Origin: Nesterenkonia haasae | GTDB lineage: Bacteria; Actinomycetota; Actinomycetes; Actinomycetales; Micrococcaceae | Assembly (NCBI RefSeq): GCF_010119385.1 | Contig: NZ_VFIE01000019.1 | Coordinates: 200,302-264,301, forward strand | Direction of reading: 5' to 3' | Length of the DNA stretch: 64,000 nt | Shown: piece after piece, positions 34,612 through 43,485 of the stretch | How positions within the stretch are numbered: position 1 is the first letter of the stretch | Layout of the letters: every line of letters begins with the position of its first letter | Notes under the pieces: generated by a model | Told to the model about the DNA's origin: nothing | Databases searched by the model: none | Seen by the model: the letters and a program-made list of their open reading frames with translations, nothing else | Made by a program: the position numbers and the translations under genes

Positions 34612-35511
34612 CTCGATCCAGTGCTGCGCTGCGCTGAAGGCGGTCTCAGATACCTCGGGGCCAACATGCTGAGGTTTACCGTCTGCGCGGGGATAGGAAC
34701 CGAGGAACCTTATCCGCGGTGAGATGCGGTGGATCCCGGCCAAAGCGTCGGCGATTCGGGCCTCTGCGATGTGCCCTTCCAAATCCATCGAAAAGAAGTA
34801 ATCACCCATACTGAAGCCGGTGGGCCGCGACTCAATCCGGCAGATATTCACTCCATTCGTGGCGAAGTGCTCGAGAATCTCCATTAGCCCACCGGGATGA
34901 TCTTCAGGCAGCGGGATCATGACCGTCGTCTTATCCGAACCGGTCATGGCGGGCACGGGGCCCGGCTTAGCCGCCATGACGAACCGTGTCACAGCCCCGG
35001 GGACATCTTCGATTTCGCTAGCAATGACATGGAGCCCCAGTTGCTCGGCCACCAGAGGGGCGCAGACAGCGGCATCTGCGGTAGCCGGCTCGCGAGTCAG
35101 ACCGTGTGCAGCAGCAGCAGTAGACGACGCCGGCACAAATTCCGCATGCGGCACTGTGGCCTCCGCCCACTTGCGTACCTGCGCCCAACCGTGGGAGTGG
35201 GTAGCGATGGACCTGACCCGCTCCATCGGCATCGGGACAGCAGAAGCAAGCACGAAGGTGATCGGCACAAGCGTCTCAGCGGTGATGTGCAGATTGTGCC
35301 CGACCGAGACCGCATCCAGTGTCGCTGTGACTCCGCCCTCGACTGAATTCTCGATGGGCACCACGGCCACATCGGCGTCGTCGTCTTCCACCATGGCAAG
35401 GGCGGACAGCACACTCGCAGCGGGAACCCGCTCAGCTGAATCAGCGCCAGGCATCTGCAGCAATGCGGCCTCAGTGAAAGTCCCCGCGGGACCCAAATAG
35501 GAATACTTCAC
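34597..35511 (-). CDS. pheA: Prephenate dehydratase
   Basis: The protein has 304 residues. The PDT catalytic domain (about 1-190) begins YSYLGPAGTFTEAAL, with PIENSVEGGVTATLD in the middle and the substrate-binding TRF motif in DVPGAVTRFVMAA. The ACT domain (about 200-290) holds the phenylalanine-sensing ESRPTGFSMGDYFF. It converts prephenate to phenylpyruvate and is probably feedback-inhibited by phenylalanine. The GTG at 35511 overlaps the rhodanese stop (GTGA), with GAGGAG upstream; a longer in-frame start exists but would run into the rhodanese gene. Confidence 0.96.
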   Translation of the reverse strand: MKYSYLGPAGTFTEAALLQMPGADSAERVPAASVLSALAMVEDDDADVAVVPIENSVEGGVTATLDAVSVGHNLHITAETLVPITFVLASAVPMPMERVRSIATHSHGWAQVRKWAEATVPHAEFVPASSTAAAAHGLTREPATADAAVCAPLVAEQLGLHVIASEIEDVPGAVTRFVMAAKPGPVPAMTGSDKTTVMIPLPEDHPGGLMEILEHFATNGVNICRIESRPTGFSMGDYFFSMDLEGHIAEARIADALAGIHRISPRIRFLGSYPRADGKPQHVGPEVSETAFSAAQHWIESLRG

Positions 35512-35837
35512 AGAATCTGTGGCTCCTCGCCGGTGGATGACTCCAGCTGGTGACCAGCGGTAATCCACGCATCGTAACCCCCACCGACAAGAAACACTGA
35601 GTATCCCTTGGCAGTGAGCCAACCGGTAATCTGCGCACTGCGGCCTCCAGTCCGGCAGATCACGTAGTAGTCCTCATCTGGATCCAGCTCTTCCTCAAAC
35701 TGGGCGGGGATCTGGTCCACGGGAATGTGTACCGCGCCCGGGGCATGACCGGGCTGGAACTCATAGGTTTCGCGGACGTCCAGCACGATGGCACCACGTG
35801 GCACCTCGGCGGCAGGAACCGTTTCGAAGTCGGACAT
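35508..35837 (-). CDS. Rhodanese-like domain protein
   Basis: This is a 109-residue single-domain rhodanese. It has LDVRETYEFQPGHAPGAVHIP near residues 19-39 and the active-site loop VICRTGGRSAQ, whose Cys carries the persulfide. It ends with a typical GGGYDAWITAG. It would move sulfane sulfur in the cytoplasm; the acceptor is not known. Its stop overlaps the pheA start by four bases, so the two are co-translated although no metabolic link is evident. Confidence 0.93.
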   Translation of the reverse strand: MSDFETVPAAEVPRGAIVLDVRETYEFQPGHAPGAVHIPVDQIPAQFEEELDPDEDYYVICRTGGRSAQITGWLTAKGYSVFLVGGGYDAWITAGHQLESSTGEEPQIL

Positions 35838-35905
35838 ACCACCACATTAGTCCGAGAACTCACCGAATGCCTGCGCCGATCCGCGAAATTCCATAGGGTG
35901 AGGTC

Positions 35906-37426
35906 ATGGAACAGGTCGAGCAGGCACGGCAACCCGCTGATATGCCACGCGGACGCATCACCACCCCTGCGCGCATCCCCGAATCCGCCAGCCCAAGTGC
36001 GGAGCACACCACTGATCTGTCCATGGCGGACTTCCGCGCTGCCACTGCGGCTCAATGGCGCGAGGCGGTGCTGACCGGTGAGGTCTCCTGCGTTGAGCTG
36101 GCCACCACGGCGCTCACTGCTGCCGCCACCATGAGTGGACTCGGCGCGTTCATCCACCTCGACCCGGAATTCGCGTTGGCCCGAGCAGAGCAGCAAGACA
36201 GAACCCTGACGCTTCTGCGGCGAAGTATGTCGCCGCATGAACTCGCCAGGTCATCCCCCCTGCTCGGATTGCCGACGGCATTCAAAGACCTCATACCAGT
36301 GGCCGGACTCCCGTTGACCTCCGGTACTGCGTCTTCGCCAGCAGTGGTTCCTGCCCGGGACGCCCCTCTGGCCAGAACGGTGCACCAAGCAGGAGCAATC
36401 AGCATCGGGAAAACCCAGGTGCCTGAGTTTGGCCTGCCCTGTTACTCCGAAAACCAACTTGCTGCCCCGGCGAGGAATCCCCTCTGCATCACCCGCACGG
36501 CAGGCGGCTCGACCGGCGGTGGAGCTGTGGCTGTAGCGGCAGGAATCCTGCCACTTGCTCCAGGAAGTGATGGTGGAGGTTCGGTCCGCATTCCGGCGGC
36601 GGCCTGCGGACTTGTAGGGCTCAAACCCGGGCGCGGCAGAATCCCCGACGATGACCCCTTACCTTCCGTCCAGAACCTCGTGACATCGGGCGCCATCGCC
36701 ACAATTGCTGAGGACGCAGCGCTCCTGTTTGACGTCATGGCCAAACAGGGCCCTGCGGCTCAGAACGCTGTCCAAGAAGCGCTCGCAAGCGGAGTCACGC
36801 CCCTCCGAGTAGGGGTGACAACGGAATCGCCCTTCTCCCCCGACCTCGATATCTCCCTTGCAGAAGACGCCGTTCAAGCACTGGAGAACGGCATCTCCTC
36901 TCTTGGAAAACTGGGACACCACGTTCAAGGGACCGAGAGCTGCACCGGCCCTGAACGTTTTTGGAGCCAGAACTATCACCAGAATTTTCGAGCACTGTGG
37001 ACCGCCCGCCTGGGGGAACTGGCTTTCACTGATGCTCAGGCTGAGCTGCTGGAACCGCTCACGCAGTACTTCATAGAACTCGCTCGCTCCCGCCCGCAGG
37101 CCACAACACGAACTGCGATGAGCGAACTGCAGGAGTTCGCTGACGACGCCGAGGACATCTTTGGACCTTGGGACGTTCTGATGACACCCATGCTGGCGTT
37201 CGCACCCCCACAGCTTGGCTGGTTTTCATCGATGGCACCTGAAGACAACTACGCCGAGCAGTGCCGATTCACCCCCTATAGCTCTGTGGTCAATGTACTG
37301 GGCCTCCCGGCGATCAACGTGCCCCTCCATAACAGCACCGACGGGTTGAGCTGGTCGATTCAGCTCATGGGCAAGCGGGGCAGTGAAGAGCAGCTGTTGG
37401 CGATCGCCGCAACAATGATGGGCTAG
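35906..37426 (+). CDS. Amidase (amidase-signature family)
   Basis: This is a 506-residue amidase-signature enzyme. The catalytic Lys is in LPTAFKDLIPVAGLP near residue 130. The cis-Ser and nucleophile Ser lie in the signature RTAGGSTGGGAVAVAAGILPLAPGSDGGGSVRIPAA near 195-230. The C-terminal half ends with NVLGLPAINVPL and a typical GLSWSIQLMGKRGSEE. It hydrolyses a carboxylic amide. The absence of linked gatC/gatB genes argues against the GatA role. Its stop overlaps the stop of the minus-strand small gene. Confidence 0.92.
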   Translation: MEQVEQARQPADMPRGRITTPARIPESASPSAEHTTDLSMADFRAATAAQWREAVLTGEVSCVELATTALTAAATMSGLGAFIHLDPEFALARAEQQDRTLTLLRRSMSPHELARSSPLLGLPTAFKDLIPVAGLPLTSGTASSPAVVPARDAPLARTVHQAGAISIGKTQVPEFGLPCYSENQLAAPARNPLCITRTAGGSTGGGAVAVAAGILPLAPGSDGGGSVRIPAAACGLVGLKPGRGRIPDDDPLPSVQNLVTSGAIATIAEDAALLFDVMAKQGPAAQNAVQEALASGVTPLRVGVTTESPFSPDLDISLAEDAVQALENGISSLGKLGHHVQGTESCTGPERFWSQNYHQNFRALWTARLGELAFTDAQAELLEPLTQYFIELARSRPQATTRTAMSELQEFADDAEDIFGPWDVLMTPMLAFAPPQLGWFSSMAPEDNYAEQCRFTPYSSVVNVLGLPAINVPLHNSTDGLSWSIQLMGKRGSEEQLLAIAATMMG

Positions 37427-37644
37427 AACTGGCGGGGCATAAGAAACCGCTGAGCGAGAGCATCCTCACGTCGGCGTTCCGCCTCCCGTAGATGAAGCTG
37501 CCTATGGGAGTCCTGCACCCTGGATTCGGCGCTGATCTGCTGCTTACGCGCTGAAGCCTCGGCCCACGACGTTAATGCCGCTGAAACCGCTAGCGCTGCG
37601 CGTTGAATGGCGCTATAGCGAAACGTAGGAATAGAAGTAGACAC
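37423..37644 (-). CDS. Small hypothetical protein, basic and helical
   Basis: This is a 73-residue protein rich in Ala, Arg and Gln, predicted helical, with no membrane span (TFRYSAIQRAALAVSAALTSW then a charged ARKQQISAESR stretch). It starts with GTG behind TGAGGAAA, which supports expression. I do not recognise the family. A 36-codon ORF with a strong ribosome site lies 200 bases upstream on the same strand, so the two may share a transcript. Confidence 0.6.
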   Translation of the reverse strand: MSTSIPTFRYSAIQRAALAVSAALTSWAEASARKQQISAESRVQDSHRQLHLREAERRREDALAQRFLMPRQF

Positions 37645-37844
37645 AGTGTTTCCTCAAGAGATAAAAAGGCATAGTGAACCGCAGTCAAAAATGCCTCAAG
37701 AGTGCATAAATGGCACGCGCAACTCAGTGAATTAATATGATGAAACATGAGGACTGGCGGGGCGCGGTGAGCGCAGCAGTGCTCTGAGGAGTTGCACGGA
37801 AAAGTAATAAGAGATCAGTGACGTCAGGCGCTGGCGCTCTGCCT

Positions 37845-37955
37845 TCAGCAGCTATAGGACACTGGACCGCCACCGAGGGGCATACGGACCGCTGTCGCGG
37901 TGCTGAGTGAGAACCGAAGCGTGTGGCCCGGATTCATTTTCTCTAGCATTTTCAT
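37845..37955 (-). CDS. Short ORF (36 codons) with a very strong ribosome-binding site
   Basis: AAAGGAGGGG lies four bases before an ATG that opens a 36-codon frame. It begins MKMLEKMNPGHTLRFSL and ends VRMPLGGGPVSYSC-stop. The N-half is basic, and the end has three glycines and a terminal Cys. No signal peptide is obvious. I recognise no family. The optimal ribosome site in an otherwise gene-poor region is the main evidence. It could be a small structural or regulatory peptide or a precursor of a modified peptide, but no modification gene is nearby. A one-base uncertainty in my reading around 37850-37860 could shift the stop. Confidence 0.5.
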   Translation of the reverse strand: MKMLEKMNPGHTLRFSLSTATAVRMPLGGGPVSYSC

Positions 37956-38092
37956 GATGCCCCTCCTTTCAAAGGCTCGGTCTGTACAGTGTCAGGATTA
38001 ACTTATCACAAGAATTCTCGGAATGCATGCAAAGAATCTTCGGAGATGATTCATTCTTTTGAATCGGTGGAACAAAGCAGGTCGAGGAGAAC

Positions 38093-38179
38093 ATGCTGAC
38101 GGCCGCGTCTTTCCTTCTCCCACGGGTGATTCTCCAGCGAGGAGTGAAGCTGTATGTGCGCGCTGACCTGCGCGAATGA
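38093..38179 (+). CDS. Possible 28-codon ORF
   Basis: An ATG follows a well-placed GAGGAG and opens 28 codons (MLTAASFLLPRVILQRG and on to LRE-stop). It is basic and partly hydrophobic. Nothing else supports it, and the frame may be chance. Confidence 0.2.
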   Translation: MLTAASFLLPRVILQRGVKLYVRADLRE

Positions 38180-38306
38180 CCTGCTCTCCCCCAGTCCTGC
38201 CCATTGTGCGACCTTCTGGTGAGTACTGGGACGGGGTTGGCTGCTGTTGCAGCGACACAGGTGAAGAGGTGATGACCCAGACAGAGAGTCACTCCACCCA
38301 GACGAC

Positions 38307-38353
38307 GCATAGCGATGGCGGGGCCCTGTGTTCGGATCCCGCCATCGCTACGC
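38307..38353. repeat. 16-bp near-perfect inverted repeat
   Basis: GCATAGCGATGGCGGG (38307-38322) pairs with CCCGCCATCGCTACGC (38338-38353), 15 of 16 matched, around a 15-base loop. There is no T-run and no gene ends just before it. The right arm, TTCGGATCCCGCCATCGCTA, looks like a tRNA 3' end, but the rest of a tRNA is missing. Confidence 0.6.
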
Positions 38354-38441
38354 AAACTAGTTGCTCACCGGCCTGCACCCGGCTCTCCTGTGAGCACCTC
38401 CCAAGATTCCTTGCAATGCTCAAGCCATGCCTGGAAGCCAA

Positions 38442-38486
38442 AACGGCGCCGGGATGACCCCAACCTTTGGGGATCCCGGCGCCGTT
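38442..38486. terminator. Terminator of csbD
   Basis: AACGGCGCCGGGAT (38442-38455) pairs perfectly with ATCCCGGCGCCGTT (38473-38486). The stem continues inside with CCCCAA/TTGGGG. It lies 16 bases beyond the end of the minus-strand csbD gene. Confidence 0.8.
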
Positions 38487-38502
38487 GGTGCAAGGCTCTG
38501 GA

Positions 38503-38724
38503 CTACCTCTGCTCGTCGGCGCCACCAGCGGCGCCCTTTGCCTGGCCTGTTGCGTCCTTGGCGGTGTCTTTCACTGACTCAGCGGCATTCTTGCCCTTGC
38601 CTTTGAGGTTTTGGGCTTTGCCCTCACCCTCCAGCTGAGAATCACCTGTTGCCTTGCCGGCGGCTTCCTTGGCGGAGCCGCTGACCTTGTCTTTGGCTGC
38701 TTCAAATTTGTCTCCGAGACCCAT
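38503..38724 (-). CDS. CsbD-family stress protein
   Basis: This 73-residue hydrophilic protein starts MGLGDKFEAAKDKVSGSAKEAAGK and is built of Lys/Ala/Gly-rich repeats. This is the CsbD pattern: small, heat-stable, probably disordered proteins induced by general stress. Family members are abundant in stationary phase; their action is not known. A GGAG ribosome site and a strong terminator support a single-gene unit. It stands next to the ectoine operon, which is also stress-linked. Confidence 0.9.
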   Translation of the reverse strand: MGLGDKFEAAKDKVSGSAKEAAGKATGDSQLEGEGKAQNLKGKGKNAAESVKDTAKDATGQAKGAAGGADEQR

Positions 38725-38937
38725 GAGAATCTCCTTTCACTCGGGAACATTACAAACCTGACGCTACCGCTCCTCTCACTGCATGTCACCAGGTCAGAGC
38801 AGACTCACAGCCAATCTTGAGGCGTTCTCGGGCTTCCGCCAAGGCGCGCCCACAAAGTTAGCTCCGAGAGCCAGCACCAAGGAGACAAACCACGCTGCCT
38901 CCTCGCCGCCTCGAGGAACTTGCTAATGTGGAGAGAG

Positions 38938-39462
38938 ATGAATGCCGAGAATAGTTCTGCCCGACCAGACGAACTGATAATCCTCCGAGCGCCCACAGTG
39001 GCTGACGGTGCGGACCTTTGGCGACTCGCCAAAGGGACAGGGGTGCTGGACACCAACACCCCCTACGCGTACTTGCTGTGGGCACGAGACTTCGCCTCTT
39101 CCAGCGTGATCGCAGAGGTGGAAGCTGAACCAGCCGGATTTATCTCCGGTTACTCCAAACCATCCGATCCAGACACGCTGTTCATTTGGCAAGTGGCAGT
39201 GGATTCGGCCTTCCGAGGCCGCGGACTGGCGAAGAAGATGCTCTTCGAACTCGTTCAACGCACTGGAGCGTCCCGCTTGGAGACGACGATCACCGCCGAT
39301 AACGAGGCGTCGATCGCTCTGTTCACTGCTCTGGCGAGAGAACACGGCACGGAGCTTGAGAGACGATCCTTGTTTACCGAGGATCTGTTCCCCGCTGCAG
39401 AAGAATCCGGCGAGACCCACGCCGCAGAGGATCTTTACATTGTAGAACCTCTGAATCGCTGA
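38938..39462 (+). CDS. ectA: L-2,4-diaminobutyrate N-acetyltransferase
   Basis: This is a 174-residue GNAT-fold enzyme that acetylates diaminobutyrate, the second step of ectoine synthesis. The acetyl-CoA site is in IWQVAVDSAFRGRGLAKKML, and DTNTPYAYLLWARDFASSS is characteristic of EctA. It is the first gene of ectABC, 44 bases before ectB. I chose the ATG at 38938, behind GGAG; in-frame ATGs at 38920 and 38926 are possible. Ectoine is a cytoplasmic osmoprotectant, so salt or osmotic induction is expected. Confidence 0.93.
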   Translation: MNAENSSARPDELIILRAPTVADGADLWRLAKGTGVLDTNTPYAYLLWARDFASSSVIAEVEAEPAGFISGYSKPSDPDTLFIWQVAVDSAFRGRGLAKKMLFELVQRTGASRLETTITADNEASIALFTALAREHGTELERRSLFTEDLFPAAEESGETHAAEDLYIVEPLNR

Positions 39463-39506
39463 CATCACATCGTTCACGACAAGTAACTGAGGACTGAGAC
39501 ACCACT

Positions 39507-40793
39507 ATGGCTACTGACATTTTCGAGACCCGCGAATCCCAGGTGCGAAGCTACAGCAAGAACTGGCCGGCCGTCTTTGAGAAAGCCGAAGGCTGCTACC
39601 AGTTCACTGAGGATGGATCCCGCTACCTGGACTTCTTCTCCGGAGCTGGCGCACTGAACTATGGACACAACCTTCCCGAGTTGCGGGACCTGGTCGTTGA
39701 CTACGTAGCCAACTCCGGGGTCACCCACTCGATGGACATGAACACTCCCCCCAAACGGCGATTCCTCGAGACTTTCGAGCGCCTCATTCTGGAGCCTCGG
39801 AACCTGGACTATAAGGTCATGTTCCCCGGACCTACCGGTACCAACACCGTAGAAGCTGCCCTTAAACTGGCCCGCAAAGTCACCGGCCGGCAGCACATCC
39901 TCTCCTTCACCAATGCTTTCCACGGCATGACACTCGGCGCGCTGTCAGTCACCGGCAACTCTATGAAACGCAAGGGTGCTGGCATCCCACTGACAAACTC
40001 CTCCAAGATTCCCTACGACGACTATTTCGATGGGGACATTCCGGACTTCCTCTGGTTGGAGAAAGTCCTGGAAGACTCGGGCTCCGGTGTGGACAAGCCT
40101 GCCGCAGTCATCGTAGAAACCGTTCAGGGTGAAGGTGGTCTCAACACTGCCCGCACTGAATGGCTCAAGAGCCTTTCGAGCCTGCTGCGCCGGCACAACA
40201 TTCTGCTCATCGTCGACGACGTCCAAGCAGGTTGCGGCCGTACCGGCAGCTTCTTCAGCTTCGAAGAAGCAGGGATCTACCCAGACATCGTTTGCGTGTC
40301 GAAATCGATCTCCGGATACGGTCTCGCCATGGCACTGACACTTTTCAAACCAGAACTCGACGTGTGGGAACCAGGTGAGCACAACGGCACCTTCCGCGGA
40401 AACAACCTGGCCTTCGTCACTGCAGCACGGGCGCTGGAACTCTTTTGGTCAGATGACTCCTTCCAAAAAGAACTCGCCGGCAAGATCGATGAACTTCACA
40501 CCGGTATGGCTAAGATCGCAGAGCATGTCAAGGGTGCTGGAATCCGCGGACGGGGATTCCTCTCCGGCATTTGGTTCCCGGAGCCTGACACTGCAGGCAA
40601 AGTTGCCGCTGAAGCCTATAAGCGCAATCTTCTGATTGAAACCTCAGGCCCCAAGGATGAGGTCGTCAAGCTCATGCCTGCACTGAACATCAGTTCAGAG
40701 GATCTCCACAAGGGCTTGGAGATTCTGGAGGACGCCGTCCTGGCGGCCACCGGGCAGCGCGGCGAGCCAAGCCGTCTGCGCCCCCCTCACTGA
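39507..40793 (+). CDS. ectB: Diaminobutyrate--2-oxoglutarate transaminase
   Basis: This is a 428-residue class-III PLP aminotransferase. It has [19 protein letters not shown] near residue 45, the [21 protein letters not shown] block that binds PLP, and the Schiff-base Lys in [13 protein letters not shown]. It makes L-2,4-diaminobutyrate from aspartate semialdehyde and glutamate, the first step of ectoine synthesis. The length is normal. It lies between ectA and ectC in one operon. Confidence 0.96.
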   Translation: MATDIFETRESQVRSYSKNWPAVFEKAEGCYQFTEDGSRYLDFFSGAGALNYGHNLPELRDLVVDYVANSGVTHSMDMNTPPKRRFLETFERLILEPRNLDYKVMFPGPTGTNTVEAALKLARKVTGRQHILSFTNAFHGMTLGALSVTGNSMKRKGAGIPLTNSSKIPYDDYFDGDIPDFLWLEKVLEDSGSGVDKPAAVIVETVQGEGGLNTARTEWLKSLSSLLRRHNILLIVDDVQAGCGRTGSFFSFEEAGIYPDIVCVSKSISGYGLAMALTLFKPELDVWEPGEHNGTFRGNNLAFVTAARALELFWSDDSFQKELAGKIDELHTGMAKIAEHVKGAGIRGRGFLSGIWFPEPDTAGKVAAEAYKRNLLIETSGPKDEVVKLMPALNISSEDLHKGLEILEDAVLAATGQRGEPSRLRPPH

Positions 40794-40834
40794 ACTCGCT
40801 ACACCCCAAGCTTCCCTAACTGAACGGAGACTTC

Positions 40835-41224
40835 ATGTACACACTCCACATCGATGACCTCAACGGCACCGATCGCGACATTGATACCCCGAATTGGCGT
40901 TCACGCCGGATGGTGCTCGGTAAAGAGAAGGTGGGGTTCTCGCTGCACGAGACCACTCTTCGAGCCGGCACAGACAATGAGTTCTGGTACGCCAACCATG
41001 TGGAGGCTGTCTACTGCGTGGGCGGCAGAGGCACCCTGACGGACCTCCAGACGGGTGAGAAACACCAGATCACGGATGGGTTCCTGTATCTGCTCGATGG
41101 TAATGAAAAGCACCGAGTGCAGGTGGAAGAAGAAATGCGCATGGTCTGCGTGTTCAACCCACCGGTCACCGGCCGGGAGGTCCACGACGAGAACGGCGTG
41201 TACCCACTGATCGTTGAAGACTAG
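40835..41224 (+). CDS. ectC: L-ectoine synthase
   Basis: This is a 129-residue cupin. The start [27 protein letters not shown] is typical of EctC. The iron-binding residues fall in [20 protein letters not shown] (Glu) and [10 protein letters not shown] (His). It closes N-gamma-acetyl-diaminobutyrate into ectoine. It is the last gene of the operon; no ectD hydroxylase follows, so ectoine and not hydroxyectoine is the expected product unless ectD lies elsewhere. Confidence 0.96.
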   Translation: MYTLHIDDLNGTDRDIDTPNWRSRRMVLGKEKVGFSLHETTLRAGTDNEFWYANHVEAVYCVGGRGTLTDLQTGEKHQITDGFLYLLDGNEKHRVQVEEEMRMVCVFNPPVTGREVHDENGVYPLIVED

Positions 41225-41264
41225 GCAGTCGCTGCGGCGCTCAAGCGACCGCTGACCGCTCAAG

Positions 41265-41298
41265 GTTGAGGCTCGGCTGGAAACAGCCGAGCCTCAAC
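41265..41298. terminator. Hairpin after ectC
   Basis: GTTGAGGCTCGGCTG (41265-41279) pairs perfectly with CAGCCGAGCCTCAAC (41284-41298) around a GAAA tetraloop. It lacks a T-run but lies 40 bases after the ectC stop, so it probably ends the operon. Confidence 0.75.
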
Positions 41299-41323
41299 TC
41301 GTCTGGGGGCGTACTATGGCCCC

Positions 41324-42718
41324 GTGCCACAAGGGGACGTCGAACTGCGCTACGAGCGCTCACTCTGGAAGAGGACCACAGGACTGCTCACCAAGGTCCT
41401 GCAGTCCTCCCCTCCCCGCACGGCGCTTTTGGTCTTCGCTCTGGTGATCGGACTTTTCACGTCTTTGCTGATGATGCCGTGGGCCACACCGGGCAGAAGT
41501 TCAGCTGCTGTGCACGATGCCATGTTCGTTGCCACCTCAGCCGTCACCGTGACAGGCCTGACGCCCGTCAACACTGCCGACCACTGGACGCTCGGCGGCC
41601 AGATCGTCATCCTCATTGGGATTCAGGTCGGGGGTCTTGGCATCATCACCATGGCAGCTCTGCTCGCTGTCTCAGTGACTCGTCACCTAGGTCTCCGCAC
41701 GCGCCTGATCGCTCAGGAAGGCATGTCCACCGGCCGCCTGGGAGAAGTCGGACAACTGCTGAAGACGGTCGTCATATGCTCCGCAGTGGTTCAAGCCGCA
41801 TTGGCCGTGGTGCTGATTCCTCGCCTTATCGCACTGGAGGGCGATGTCATCCGCGGTGCCTGGTATGGGCTCTTCTACGCCATCAGCGCCTTCAATAATG
41901 CTGGTTTCGTGATTCATTCAGATGGGCTTGGCGGCGTGGGCAACGACCCCCTGGTGGTGTGGACCGTCATGATCGGAGTGTTTCTGGGCAGTCTGGGCTT
42001 TCCAGTGCTCTACGTACTGTGGAAGTTCCGGTGGCACATCAAGCGCTGGAGCCTCCACGCCAAGCTGACCCTCGAAGTCACCACCATCCTGCTGTTCATC
42101 GGCGCAGTGGTCTACGCCGCGCTGGAGTGGAACAACACTGCCACGATCGGCGATATGGGCTGGCTGGAAAAACTGCAAAGCTCACTCTTCGCATCAGTCA
42201 ACATGCGCTCCGGGGGGTTCGCAGTGGTGGAGTCCAATCTGGAATCGTCGGAGACGATGCTGATTTCGGATGCACTGATGTTTGCTGGCGGGGGGTCTGC
42301 CTCAACCGCAGGGGGTATCAAGGTCACGACCATCGCGGTGATATTTCTTGCATTCCTCGCCGAAGCACGCGGTCACGAGGAGTCCAGTGCACACGGCCGG
42401 ACCATTCCCGCACAGGTGGTGCGGGTCGCCGTCTCAGTCGTCGCCATGGGCGCGACCGCAGTGCTGCTCTCGACACTGGCGCTGATGATCGTCAGCGGCC
42501 AGGATGTGGAACGTCCGCTCTATGAATCGGTCTCCGCCTTCGCCACCGTGGGACTGACATCCGGGCTGACGGAAGAGCTCCCACCGTCGGGCCTTTATAT
42601 CCTTACGGTGCTGATGTTCACTGGACGTGTGGGCATCATTACTTTCGCGGCGGCTCTCACCGTCCGCCAGAACCGAGTTCGATACCGTTATCCAGAAGGA
42701 AGGCCGATCATTGGCTAA
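41324..42718 (+). CDS. ktrB: TrkH/KtrB-family potassium uptake channel subunit
   Basis: This is a 464-residue membrane protein. Its selectivity-loop glycines appear in TSAVTVTGLTPVNT, FYAISAFNNAGFVIHSDG, SVNMRSGGFAVVE and ESVSAFATVGLTSGLTEEL, one per repeat of the four-fold Trk/Ktr architecture. It transports K+ at the inner membrane, often with Na+. The gene overlaps its cytoplasmic regulator ktrA by eight bases (TTGGCTAA). The position after ectABC suits osmotic adaptation: K+ uptake first, then ectoine. The start is a GTG without a strong ribosome site. Confidence 0.93.
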   Translation: MPQGDVELRYERSLWKRTTGLLTKVLQSSPPRTALLVFALVIGLFTSLLMMPWATPGRSSAAVHDAMFVATSAVTVTGLTPVNTADHWTLGGQIVILIGIQVGGLGIITMAALLAVSVTRHLGLRTRLIAQEGMSTGRLGEVGQLLKTVVICSAVVQAALAVVLIPRLIALEGDVIRGAWYGLFYAISAFNNAGFVIHSDGLGGVGNDPLVVWTVMIGVFLGSLGFPVLYVLWKFRWHIKRWSLHAKLTLEVTTILLFIGAVVYAALEWNNTATIGDMGWLEKLQSSLFASVNMRSGGFAVVESNLESSETMLISDALMFAGGGSASTAGGIKVTTIAVIFLAFLAEARGHEESSAHGRTIPAQVVRVAVSVVAMGATAVLLSTLALMIVSGQDVERPLYESVSAFATVGLTSGLTEELPPSGLYILTVLMFTGRVGIITFAAALTVRQNRVRYRYPEGRPIIG

Positions 42719-43379
42719 GAATCAACAGGCCAACAAGCCGGTGCTGCTGATCGGCATGGGTCGATTCGGCATCGCTCTGGCCCAACAGCTGGTCGACCAG
42801 GATAAGGAAGTCCTGGCCGTGGACCGTCATCGCGGCCTAGTCCAGAAGTACGCCGATACGCTCACGCACACCGTAGAGGCAGATGCCACTGACATTGAGG
42901 CGCTGCGTCAGCTGGGGGCGGAGGAGTTCGAGTCCGCAGTCGTCGGCGTCGGCACCTCTATCGAGTCCAGTGTGCTGATCGCAGCGAACTTGGTTGACCT
43001 AGGCGTTAACCAAGTCTGGGCCAAGGCCATCAACCCCACCCACGGCAAGATCCTCACCCGGATTGGCTGCCACCACGTGATCTACCCTGAGCACGACGCC
43101 GGCGTCCGGGCCGCCCACCTGGTCAGCGGCCAGATGATGGACTTCATCAAGTTCGACGACGACTTCGCGATCGTCAAGATGAGGCCGCCGAAGGCACTGC
43201 AGGGCAAGACCATTGATGAGTCGCAGCCGCGCAAGTGCTTCCAGATCAACGTGGTGGGCGTGAAGTCCCCGGGCAAGGACTTCGTCTACGCCCAACCGGA
43301 TACCAAGGTCTCCCCGGGGGACACCATCGTTGTCAGCGGCGACGTCTCACAGCTTGAATACTTCGCTGACCACGCGTAG
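42711..43379 (+). CDS. ktrA: TrkA/KtrA-family NAD-binding potassium channel regulator
   Basis: The protein has 222 residues. An RCK-N Rossmann domain (VLLIGMGRFGIALAQQL, then DATDIEALRQLG) is followed by one TrkA-C domain (AIVKMRPPKALQGKTI and SPGDTIVVSGDVSQLEYF). A single RCK module makes it KtrA-like rather than full-length TrkA. It binds nucleotides and gates the KtrB-type channel from the cytoplasm. The TTG start at 42711 has AAGGAAGG upstream and overlaps the channel gene, so translation is coupled. Confidence 0.93.
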   Translation: MAKNQQANKPVLLIGMGRFGIALAQQLVDQDKEVLAVDRHRGLVQKYADTLTHTVEADATDIEALRQLGAEEFESAVVGVGTSIESSVLIAANLVDLGVNQVWAKAINPTHGKILTRIGCHHVIYPEHDAGVRAAHLVSGQMMDFIKFDDDFAIVKMRPPKALQGKTIDESQPRKCFQINVVGVKSPGKDFVYAQPDTKVSPGDTIVVSGDVSQLEYFADHA

Positions 43380-43485
43380 GCCACGAACAGCGCGAAGCGG
43401 TATCATCTTTATCACTTACTAGTCATCTTCCAGGAGGTGCTTCCACTTCAGTGGAAACCGATAAACGCCGGTCAGCAGAAAACCT

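Larger units (their letters stand above)
37645..38502. other. Gene-poor region with short ORFs and hairpins
   Basis: These 858 bases lie between the 73-residue protein and csbD. They hold the 36-codon minus-strand ORF, a weaker 28-codon plus-strand ORF (38093-38179, ATG after GAGGAGAAC), the inverted repeat at 38307-38353 and the csbD terminator. The repeat CCTCAAGAG occurs twice near 37650-37700. I see no tRNA or larger gene. Confidence 0.5.

Noticed and set aside
38307-38353. Possible tRNA gene
   Set aside because: Only acceptor- and T-loop-like bases are present in 47 bases; there are no D or anticodon arms and the T-stem does not pair.
37969-38355. 128-codon minus-strand frame in the gene-poor region
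   Set aside because: It starts inside an inverted repeat, has a TTG start without a ribosome site, and its composition looks random.
41225-41323. ectD gene after ectC
   Set aside because: The gap holds only a hairpin, and the next gene is a potassium channel.
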